DNA of 64,000 nucleotides from Terriglobus sp. RCC_193 (GTDB taxonomy: Bacteria; Acidobacteriota; Terriglobia; Terriglobales; Acidobacteriaceae). The stretch is taken from positions 806,001-870,000 of the forward strand of contig NZ_JBFUPK010000002.1 of assembly GCF_041355105.1 (NCBI RefSeq), given 5' to 3'. Shown here piece after piece: positions 54,101-61,657 of the stretch; within the stretch, counting starts at the first letter, position 1, and each line of letters starts with the position of its first letter. Below the pieces are notes generated by a model that saw only the letters and a list, made by a program, of their open reading frames with translations, did no database searches and was not told the origin of the DNA. Both the position numbers and the translations under genes were made by a program.

Positions 54101-55680
54101 TAATTGTTACGACGCGAAGACGATCCCATCATGCTGCCCATGATGGAGCCGAGGACACCGCGCACAATCTGTCTTCCTGCCTGGCTTGCCATGGCGCGTG
54201 CGGCGGATTTCGCGGCTGTTTCAATAATCGAGTCAGCTCCGCGACCACCACGAGGTCCTGTCGGCCCATGTTGCGTCAGTACTTCCGTCATGCTGGATAG
54301 CCAACCGCCACTTTGTTGTTGTGGGACGTCTTGTGGGACTGGCATATCCTGCGGCATGGGCGAAGGTGTTCCCGCAGGCGCTGCATTGTTTGCGTTGGAG
54401 GATGTGTTGGCGCGCTGCTGCAGACGCTCGTAGGCGCTCTCGCGATCGACCGTCTTGTCGTACACACCGGCAACAACGGAGGTCTGCATCAGTGCTTTGC
54501 GTTCGTCAGGCGTTACCGGCCCGATGCGTGCGTGTGGCGGGATTACCCATGCGCGTTCCACGATGGTGGGCGTGCCTTGTTCGTCGAGAAAACTAACCAA
54601 TGCTTCGCCCACGCCAAGCTGGCTGATGGCCTCTTCTGTATTCAACGCCGGATTCACGCGGAAGGTTTGCGCGGCGACTTTCACGGCTTTTTGTTCCTGC
54701 GGCGTGAAGGCACGCAACGCATGTTGTACGCGGTTGCCAAGCTGCGAAAGCACTACCGGCGGAATGTCCGCGGGGTTCTGCGTGACGAAGTAAATGCCCA
54801 CGCCCTTGCTGCGGATCAGTCGCACTACTTGCTCAATCTTTTGCGAGAGTTGTGCAGGCAGATCGTTGAAGAGCAGATGCGCTTCATCAAAGAAGAAGAC
54901 GAGCTTGGGCTTGTCTATGTCGCCCACTTCGGGCAGGTGTTCGTATAGCTCGCTCAGCAGCCACAGCAGGAATGTCGCGTAGAGTTGCGGCGACTGCATC
55001 AGCTTGTCCGCTGCAAGAATGTTGACCACCCCTTTGCCATCGACGGTCTGCAACAGGTCGTCAATGTTCAGCGCAGGTTCGCCGAGGAACTTGTCGCCGC
55101 CCTGCTGCTCCAGCGAGACGAGGCCGCGCTGAATGGCTCCAATGGAGGCGGCTGAGATGTTGCCGTACTCCGTCTGGTAGGTCTTTGCGGTTTCGCCGAC
55201 GGCATTCAGCATGGCCTTCAGGTCTTTCAGATCCAGCAGCAGAAGTCCCTGATCGTCTGCGATTTTGAAGACCAGCGTCAGCACGGCGGTTTGCGTGTCG
55301 TTCAGGTTCAGAATGCGTGCGAAGAGTAACGGGCCGATCTCGCTGACGGTGGTGCGCAGCGGGCTGCCTTCTTCACCGAGGACATCCCAGAAGGTGACCG
55401 GGCAACCGGCGAAGGTCCATGTGCCCAACCCCAGCTTCTGCACGCGCGCATCGAACTTCGGGGATGACGTTCCGGGCTCGGCAATGCCGCTGAGATCACC
55501 CTTCACGTCCGCGGCGAAGACAGGTACGCCGATGCTGCTGAAGGCTTGCGCCATCACTTCCAGTGTTACGGTCTTTCCGGTGCCTGTGGCTCCGGCGACA
55601 AGGCCGTGGCGGTTGGCCATTCCGGGCAGCAGCGTCAGTTCTTTGGTGTCGGTCTTCGCAATCAGTAACGGTTCCGGCAA
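54097..55680 (-). CDS. HerA-like ATPase (DUF853 / YjgR family)
   Basis: A 527-residue cytoplasmic ATPase: Walker A GATGTGKT (30-37), Walker B in [12 protein letters not shown], and [22 protein letters not shown]. These are the marks of DUF853/YjgR proteins, which resemble HerA/FtsK translocases; the cellular role is unknown. A Gln/Pro/Asn-rich stretch (about 430-470) precedes the Gly/Met-rich C-terminus. Start TTG 55680 is supported by GCGAGG 9 bases upstream. Confidence 0.88.
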   Translation of the reverse strand: MPEPLLIAKTDTKELTLLPGMANRHGLVAGATGTGKTVTLEVMAQAFSSIGVPVFAADVKGDLSGIAEPGTSSPKFDARVQKLGLGTWTFAGCPVTFWDVLGEEGSPLRTTVSEIGPLLFARILNLNDTQTAVLTLVFKIADDQGLLLLDLKDLKAMLNAVGETAKTYQTEYGNISAASIGAIQRGLVSLEQQGGDKFLGEPALNIDDLLQTVDGKGVVNILAADKLMQSPQLYATFLLWLLSELYEHLPEVGDIDKPKLVFFFDEAHLLFNDLPAQLSQKIEQVVRLIRSKGVGIYFVTQNPADIPPVVLSQLGNRVQHALRAFTPQEQKAVKVAAQTFRVNPALNTEEAISQLGVGEALVSFLDEQGTPTIVERAWVIPPHARIGPVTPDERKALMQTSVVAGVYDKTVDRESAYERLQQRANTSSNANNAAPAGTPSPMPQDMPVPQDVPQQQSGGWLSSMTEVLTQHGPTGPRGGRGADSIIETAAKSAARAMASQAGRQIVRGVLGSIMGSMMGSSSRRNNY

Positions 55681-55772
55681 GCTGGTATACCTCGCATTGA
55701 CAACGCTGTTGATTGTAGAGCCACATCGTTACGTATGGGCAGATGCGGTGTGGTCGCGCCTGATTGGTGATA

Positions 55773-56771
55773 TCAGGGAAGTTTCACATCCAGGACGGAA
55801 GAAGGCGGAGGTGGTGGCGGTGGAGCAAGGACTGGAGGTGTTGCGGCCAGCGCTGCGGAGGCCACTGCTGAGGAGCTTGCAATTGCTGCACCAGACCCAC
55901 TGCCTGAGGCCGCGGATGCAGAGCTTGCAACTGAACTAGCCGCAGCGGGGGGCGCGGCTACCGGCACAAAACGTGCTCTGCGACTTAGCTGGTGTTCTCC
56001 GCGCGATTGCATTAAATCTGTGATGGTGATTCTGATACCGAGGTCTCGTTCCAGTACGCCTTCCAGTAACCTTGCCCATTCCGTTGGCAGATCGCGCGGT
56101 TCTATCGTTTTATCCACATAGGGAACCTGCCCCCAAGGGATGCAGCAGCACACATAGTTAGGAACCATCAGCGGCTTAATCGGCTGAAATGTAGGGATAA
56201 TACTTTCACGCATCTGCCCTGGGAACTCGTTCAGCGTAGACGCGTGGCGGATGTAATAGCCTGTTGCATCCCTCTGAATGGCGAAACCAAGACAGCGTTC
56301 CCACTTCACGCTGTCATCGCAGTAACGAACGACCCATCTGTGCATGGCTTTGTGGGAATAGCCGTCAAAGGATGGCTTGTCCAGAGGCACAAAGCAGACT
56401 CCGTGGGCACCGTAGATATGATCAAGTTCTGACTTGGGCGTGCCCACCATCGTCTTGTCGGCAGCGCTGGTGGAGTTTGCCATGCAGGGAGTGTCAGGCG
56501 GAAAGACACCGTCGCGTACGGCGTTGTAAAAATCCACAAGCTGCTTAAAGGTCTCCTTCGGGTTGCTTACCACGATGCCGAAGCAAGGAGCCAGATAGCA
56601 GATCCATTTCTGCGTATCGATGATGCCGATGAAGGTGTCCAGGCGTCCGGAGCGCAGGGTAGTTTGCCAGAGATTAATACAGGCTGGAGCAACGCGGGTG
56701 GTGCCTGCTCCTGGACCAAGCAGTTCCTTTGGATCGCGCGGTAAGGGGAAAATCGTTGCTGCGGATGCCAT
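55773..56771 (-). CDS. Unrecognised protein with Cys-rich core and Ala/Ser-Pro tail
   Basis: A 332-residue protein without a signal peptide. The core (about 20-265) has scattered Cys and a YVCCCIPWG stretch, and WxxC/DxTxx patterns that I cannot place. The last about 60 residues are a low-complexity Ala/Ser run followed by PPPPPPPSS. GAGGAGG precedes ATG 56771 at good spacing, so the gene is expressed as one unit. Monocistronic. No function can be suggested. Confidence 0.6.
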   Translation of the reverse strand: MASAATIFPLPRDPKELLGPGAGTTRVAPACINLWQTTLRSGRLDTFIGIIDTQKWICYLAPCFGIVVSNPKETFKQLVDFYNAVRDGVFPPDTPCMANSTSAADKTMVGTPKSELDHIYGAHGVCFVPLDKPSFDGYSHKAMHRWVVRYCDDSVKWERCLGFAIQRDATGYYIRHASTLNEFPGQMRESIIPTFQPIKPLMVPNYVCCCIPWGQVPYVDKTIEPRDLPTEWARLLEGVLERDLGIRITITDLMQSRGEHQLSRRARFVPVAAPPAAASSVASSASAASGSGSGAAIASSSAVASAALAATPPVLAPPPPPPPSSVLDVKLP

Positions 56772-57025
56772 AGAGCCTCCTCAAAAACAGTGACAAGGTA
56801 GTTCGTTGCCGGATTTTTGAAGAAGGAAAATGGTCACGCACGGCAGGCGCAGAGAGAGTAAACGAATCGTTCGTAAGAAATCCCTTCTCAGCATCCTGGA
56901 GTAAAGGTGAAGATGCAATCCCATTCCTGGACCATGTGCCCAGGCGGATAATCCCCCCTCAGCAGAGCAAATGCAGATGGAACCCTCGCGGTGTTCCGGC
57001 ACCATCCGGTAGACTGGACGCTGCC

Positions 57026-57823
57026 ATGGCTGAAACCGCAGTCGCCCACAAAGAAGAGAAGCAAGAGACTCTGCCCGAATCACTCGCCGGACTGGCGTAC
57101 GTACTGGTCATCGGTCTCTTTATCATGACGTTCCTCTTCCAGAACTTCGCCATCCCCTCGGGGTCGATGGAGAAGACGCTGCTCGTTGGCGACCATGTTC
57201 TGGTGGATCGCGTCACACTGGCACCCGCCACACAGTGGATGCCGCTGGAATGGCATCGCCAGGTGCATCGCGGTGACGTGATTGTTTTCGTAAAACCCCA
57301 TCCGGAGAATCCAGACCTCATCCTGGTGAAGCGTGCCATTGGCTTGCCGGGGGACCGCATTCATCTGGAGCACGGCATTGTGTACCGTAATGGTCAGCGC
57401 CTGGATGAGCCGCAGATTTCTGTTCCGGATAATTCCGGCATTCCCAGCCACAACTACGACACGGCACGTGACGACTTTCCGCGCGACATTGAAGGCATCT
57501 CGTCTGCCGCTGCAATGAACAATGCCGAACACTGGGCCGTGGATATTCGCAATCATGTGCAGAACGGCGAACTCGTCGTGCCCGAAGGTGTTGTCTTCGC
57601 GATGGGCGACAACCGCCTGGAGAGCCTCGACAGCCGCTACTGGGGCTTTGTTCCGCAGCAAAACCTGATTGGCAGGCCCATGTTCGTCTACTGGTCGTTT
57701 GTTACACCTGACGATCAGGTGATGAAGGCACAGTATCCCAGCACCGCCGGATGGTTCCTGCACGTCATCACGCATTTCTTCAGCGACACCCGCTGGAGCC
57801 GCACCTTGCACCGGATTCAGTAG
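57026..57823 (+). CDS. lepB: Signal peptidase I
   Basis: A 265-residue S26 peptidase. One hydrophobic helix (about 23-40), then catalytic Ser47 in IPSGSMEKTL and general base Lys102 in LVKRAIGLPGDRI, and the box GDNRLESLDSRYWG near residue 196-210. It cleaves Sec signal peptides at the outer face of the inner membrane. Upstream in-frame codons would add a non-conserved extension. The next gene starts 3 bases after it. Confidence 0.95.
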   Translation: MAETAVAHKEEKQETLPESLAGLAYVLVIGLFIMTFLFQNFAIPSGSMEKTLLVGDHVLVDRVTLAPATQWMPLEWHRQVHRGDVIVFVKPHPENPDLILVKRAIGLPGDRIHLEHGIVYRNGQRLDEPQISVPDNSGIPSHNYDTARDDFPRDIEGISSAAAMNNAEHWAVDIRNHVQNGELVVPEGVVFAMGDNRLESLDSRYWGFVPQQNLIGRPMFVYWSFVTPDDQVMKAQYPSTAGWFLHVITHFFSDTRWSRTLHRIQ

Positions 57824-57826
57824 GCG

Positions 57827-59566
57827 ATGGAGAACGAAGAAGTCCTGCACGACGACCATCACCCACTGTGGACACCCACCATCCGCCGCCGCCTGACGTT
57901 TGCCCTGATTGGTGTGCTGGTGGTGGTGCTGCTGGTTGTTCTGCCGCCGTACATCAGTATCAGCCGGTATCAGCGACGGGTGGCGTCGGCCATGTCGGAG
58001 GCGCTTGGGCGCTCCGTGCGCATCGACAATATTCAGCTTCACCTGCTGCCGTTGCCGGGGTTGACGCTTTCGAATTTTGTGGTCAGCGAGACGCCGGAGT
58101 TTGGTTCAGAGCCGGTTCTTCGCGCTAACACCGTGGAAGCGCGGTTGCGTCTGGCATCGCTGTGGCGGCGACGGATTGAGGTGTCGCGCATCTCGCTGGT
58201 TTCGCCTTCCATCAACCTGGTGCGTAATCCGCAGACCGGCCGATGGAACTTGCAGCGCATCGTCACGCAGGCATCGCAGATCACCTCTGCGCCGACCACG
58301 CAGGCAAAAGCCAGCGAGGCTCCGCGTTTTCCGTATATTGAGGCAACGGATGCGCGCCTGAACATCAAGAACGGCGAGGTGAAGCTGCCGTTTTCGCTAA
58401 AGGAAACGGAGTTTGCGTTATGGTTGCCGGAACCGGATCAGTGGCAGCTTCGGCTTTCAGGCCGGCCTTCGCGCACAGATACAGACGCATCGGATGTGGG
58501 TCTGGTGAAATTGGAAGCCACACTGGGCCGAGGGGCGGATCTGTCGTCTGCCAGCATCGATCTCAACGGGACCTGGAAACCCACTCCGATGGGCGAGGCC
58601 ACGAAGCTGGTCGCTGGAAGTGACCAGGGATGGCGCGGTGAAGCCTCTGCTTCGGCAACGCTGAAGGGAACGCTGAACACGGCGCGCCTGAATGCAGATC
58701 TGCATCTGCTCTCGCTACATCGTGCGGACTTCGCACCGGAGCAAACGGCACAGATCAACGCGCATTGCGAAGCGGATACGGCTGGCCTGCTCCGCAGTCT
58801 GCATGACCTTCGTTGTGCTATTCCGACCAAGGAAGATACGTCGTTCCTTGCAGCCATTGACTTCCTGCGCAACGAACCCGCGCCGCTCAGCACACGCGAC
58901 AAGCCGGATGCTGCGGCCAAACCGGGCGTCTTCCTGCTGCGTGGCGAAATTCCGGATACCTTCTCGTTCAGCACGGCTTCCATTCAGGCGTCACTGAAGG
59001 ATGCGTCTCCGAATTACGCCCTGGCATGGATGCGCCTGTTCTCGCGCCGCATCCCAAAGAATCTCAGCCTTGCCGGATCGCTCGATCTGACGGCTTGGAA
59101 GGAAGACACCGGGGCGGAGAACAGCCGCTGGGGAACCACCGTGGTCTGCACCTGCACATTGCCTATGCAAAAGGACGATGCTGCAACTGCAAACCACGCC
59201 TGGAATGTGGTGCTTACGAATGTGGGAACGGGCAACAACAGCGCGTTGCTGGATACGGCGCTGACGCTTACCGCGTATCAGACAACAGCGGCTGTACCCG
59301 GAACGCCGGAACCTGTGGTACCACGCGTTGCTGAGGGGCAAAGCGTCATTGGCACGCTGGATCGCAACAGCTACAAGCTGACCTTCGCATCGGCAGATGT
59401 GGCACACCTTGCGGCTCGCTACTTTCCGCCGCTGGGCGATGGCATGCCTGCAGAAACCGCCGAGGGAAGCCAGCTTCAGACGATGCGTAACTGGACGGGA
59501 ACTCCTGTCTGGACAGTAACTTCCGCTGCGCCTGCCGCGAAATCGAAGCCCCGGCGTCATCGCTAG
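57827..59566 (+). CDS. AsmA-family envelope protein
   Basis: A 579-residue protein with one N-terminal transmembrane helix (RRLTFALIGVLVVVLLVVL) followed by an AsmA-type start: SRYQRRVASAMSEALGRSVRI and LPLPGLTLSNFVVSETPEFG. The rest is long beta-rich sequence like AsmA/TamB-type proteins, which span the periplasm and move phospholipids or help outer-membrane assembly. It follows lepB by 3 bases, so the two are co-transcribed. The C-terminus is basic. Confidence 0.8.
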   Translation: MENEEVLHDDHHPLWTPTIRRRLTFALIGVLVVVLLVVLPPYISISRYQRRVASAMSEALGRSVRIDNIQLHLLPLPGLTLSNFVVSETPEFGSEPVLRANTVEARLRLASLWRRRIEVSRISLVSPSINLVRNPQTGRWNLQRIVTQASQITSAPTTQAKASEAPRFPYIEATDARLNIKNGEVKLPFSLKETEFALWLPEPDQWQLRLSGRPSRTDTDASDVGLVKLEATLGRGADLSSASIDLNGTWKPTPMGEATKLVAGSDQGWRGEASASATLKGTLNTARLNADLHLLSLHRADFAPEQTAQINAHCEADTAGLLRSLHDLRCAIPTKEDTSFLAAIDFLRNEPAPLSTRDKPDAAAKPGVFLLRGEIPDTFSFSTASIQASLKDASPNYALAWMRLFSRRIPKNLSLAGSLDLTAWKEDTGAENSRWGTTVVCTCTLPMQKDDAATANHAWNVVLTNVGTGNNSALLDTALTLTAYQTTAAVPGTPEPVVPRVAEGQSVIGTLDRNSYKLTFASADVAHLAARYFPPLGDGMPAETAEGSQLQTMRNWTGTPVWTVTSAAPAAKSKPRRHR

Positions 59567-59697
59567 GCAGTATCCACATACAGCCCAGGTTGTATTGGTT
59601 GCGCAGGCCGATCGGGACGATTCTCCACCACGGAATCCCCAATCTGCGATATCCTAAGAAACGGTCAGCGTGACCTGAGAGCGGGGTGTTTTACTAC

Positions 59698-59895
59698 ATG
59701 GCAGAAGTACGTCTCCAAGAGGGCGAACCCCTTGAGAATGCACTGCGCCGCTTCAAGCGGAAGGTTCAGCAGGAAGACATCATCAAGGAAGTCAAGCGCC
59801 ACTCCTTCTACCTGAAGCCCGGCGAAAAGAAGCGCGTCAAGGAAGCACTGGCACGCAAGCGGAATCGCAAGAAGGTTCGTAAGGAACAGGATTAA
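59698..59895 (+). CDS. rpsU: 30S ribosomal protein S21
   Basis: A 65-residue basic protein: EVRLQEGEPLENALRRFKRK at the start and KPGEKKRVKEALARKRNRKK at the end, the S21 signature. The ATG at 59698 follows GAGCGGGG; an in-frame start 12 bases earlier is less likely. It is followed by a terminator. Confidence 0.96.
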   Translation: MAEVRLQEGEPLENALRRFKRKVQQEDIIKEVKRHSFYLKPGEKKRVKEALARKRNRKKVRKEQD

Positions 59896-59946
59896 TTTTC
59901 CTCGACCTGCTTCGCAGGCGATCCTTGCAACTTCAATCAGTATGGG

Positions 59947-59973
59947 AAAGCCCGGCCTCGCGCCGGGCTTTTT
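59947..59973 (+). terminator. Rho-independent terminator of rpsU
   Basis: AAGCCCGGC (59948-59956) pairs perfectly with GCCGGGCTT (59962-59970) around CTCGC, then TTTC follows. It lies 52 bases after the rpsU stop. Confidence 0.9.
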
Positions 59974-60010
59974 CTATAGCTGTGGAATATAGCAGTGGAA
60001 TTAAACCAGC

Positions 60011-60261
60011 CCTGCAGAGCAGGACTCATACGAACGAAGTTCGTCATCCTGAGCGAAACGAAGTGAAGCCGAAGCATGCCCTCGAGCGAAGCGAAGGGGA
60101 CCTGCATTCCTCTCACCCCACTACAACACGTCAGGAAACCAGAAACGCACCTTCGACCGAAACCGGGTGCCCCAGGTTCGCGAAGCTAACCTGGGCAGAG
60201 CGGCTTTGCCGCTCTCATTCGCGCCAAAGCGCGATCCGATGGAGCAGGGCCTACAGGCCCT
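60011..60261. repeat. Chain of intergenic hairpins / dispersed repeat mosaic
   Basis: The 336 bases between the rpsU terminator and the phosphatase gene hold no gene but six short perfect inverted repeats: 60011-60023 (CCTGC/GCAGG), 60030-60044 (ACGAAC/GTTCGT), 60171-60195 (CCCAGGTT/AACCTGGG), 60197-60215 (AGAGCGGC/GCCGCTCT), 60221-60232 (GCGC/GCGC) and 60246-60261 (AGGGCCT/AGGCCCT). The stretch 60041-60110 (GTCATCCTGAGCGAA, then GCGAAG repeats) resembles a dispersed intergenic repeat family. Confidence 0.6.
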
Positions 60262-60309
60262 CTGAATCAAGTAATGCGGGAAAGAGGGCCTCAGCCCCGG
60301 CCCCCTGCC

Positions 60310-61416
60310 CTACTTCAATGGCAAAGGCGCACCGGCTTTGGGCTCCGCAACATTCCAGTTCTCACCCAGGAAACGCGCCAGCGTCGCCGCCACCTGCGAC
60401 TGCGTCACCACTGCGGCATTCTTCTGGATGCCCTTACCGTTCAGCCCCGGCGTACTCACAGCGATGAAGATATCCTTCGACTCCGGCACCTTCTCGCCAT
60501 GCTTCCGCCACGCATCGCCAACCGTACCGCGACCATGATCGGTGGTAAATATCAGCGCTGTCGAATCGCGATACTCCGGCATAGATTGCAGTAAATCCCA
60601 AAGCTGCTTCATGTACTGATCCGCCCGGTGCGCCGACAGCAGATACTCGCCGTAGTTGCCAGCATGCGCCCATTCATCCGTCTCCCCTAGCGAGATGTAC
60701 AGCACATGTGGCTTCTTCGCCTTCACATACTCCATCGCCGTGTAGAACGTTGGCGCATCCACCGTCTCGTCTTCCCATTCGCGTGGAGAATCACGTTTCA
60801 CCGCATTCAGCACTGTCAGCGCATCCGGCATTGGTGAAATCAGCAGCGGATCGTACGCCGCATTGTCCACGCAGCCGCACTTCTCCGGATTCACGGCATT
60901 GGCAATGGTGTGCCATGCACCAAACGCCGCAACGCTGCCCTTGAACTTCGGCGTGTGATTCAGCCACGCCAGCACTGTCAGGTTCGGGTTCGGCTTGTCG
61001 TCATTCGAGTCAATGCGCGGGTCCGGATGCCCGGTCAGCGTCTCCGAATATCCGGGATAGGAGAAGTTCTTGCCATTGGTCACGGAGGCGGTGGAACCGG
61101 CATCCTGATCGCCAAAGATGAACCCGGTGGAACCAAAGTGCTCCCAGAAAAACGGCATCAGCTTGCGGCGGCGCTCTTCCGGCGTGGCTGCCAGGAACTG
61201 CTGCTTCAGCGGCGCAACGTCGCGCTTGTTGTAGTAGTTCTCCGGTGTCAGCAGAGTCTCGTCCGCGCCTCGGAAGATCTCCTGCCAGCGCATACCGTCG
61301 GTCATCACCAGCACCACATTGCGGACGGGCGTTGGCTGCTGCGCGGATAGACGCAGTCCACAAAGCAGCAAAAGAACAAGCATGTTTCGAAACGACAGAA
61401 AGGACATGGTTTTCAT
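60310..61416 (-). CDS. Exported alkaline phosphatase / sulfatase-superfamily protein
   Basis: A 368-residue protein with a signal peptide (LSFRNMLVLLLLCGLRLSAQ) and the alkaline phosphatase-like core: VVLVMTDGMRWQEIFRG (metal Asp and nucleophile Thr/Ser region), SLGETDEWAHAGNYG and STALIFTTDHGRGTVGDAWRKHG with the metal-binding DHG. It is likely a periplasmic phosphodiesterase or sulfatase-like hydrolase; the substrate is unknown. Start ATG 61416 or 61407 (both in the same frame). Confidence 0.85.
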   Translation of the reverse strand: MKTMSFLSFRNMLVLLLLCGLRLSAQQPTPVRNVVLVMTDGMRWQEIFRGADETLLTPENYYNKRDVAPLKQQFLAATPEERRRKLMPFFWEHFGSTGFIFGDQDAGSTASVTNGKNFSYPGYSETLTGHPDPRIDSNDDKPNPNLTVLAWLNHTPKFKGSVAAFGAWHTIANAVNPEKCGCVDNAAYDPLLISPMPDALTVLNAVKRDSPREWEDETVDAPTFYTAMEYVKAKKPHVLYISLGETDEWAHAGNYGEYLLSAHRADQYMKQLWDLLQSMPEYRDSTALIFTTDHGRGTVGDAWRKHGEKVPESKDIFIAVSTPGLNGKGIQKNAAVVTQSQVAATLARFLGENWNVAEPKAGAPLPLK

Positions 61417-61562
61417 CGCTGCCGATAATACCCGCAACCCGCAAAACGTGGGGTAACGCGCATCCTTCATACCTGTAATCGCACGCGCCGCTTGATATAA
61501 GACTTAACATGTCCGATATTGGTACCTACAAGCTTTCACTGCTTTCGGCGCTCTGAGGGGAG

Positions 61563-61614
61563 TCCGTTGGAGTGAGTTCGATGGGCCCACCCGGCAGCCT
61601 CGAATTCCCACGGA
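61563..61614 (+). promoter_or_regulatory. Possible structured leader of the second siderophore receptor
   Basis: TCCGT (61563-61567) can pair with ACGGA (61610-61614), and inside it TTCGA (61577-61581) with TCGAA (61600-61604), enclosing GGG/CCC. The receptor ATG is 43 bases further. It does not match the cobalamin or other riboswitches I know. Confidence 0.3.
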
Positions 61615-61657
61615 GTTCTTTTCTGCTTTCACGGGCCACATCCCTGGAAGGTATTTC

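Noticed and set aside
53660-55680. A defence system formed by the HerA-like ATPase and its neighbours
   Set aside because: HerA-type ATPases can act with Sir2 or nuclease partners, but the neighbours here are an LTXXQ-like protein and an unknown gene; no nuclease or Sir2 domain is seen.
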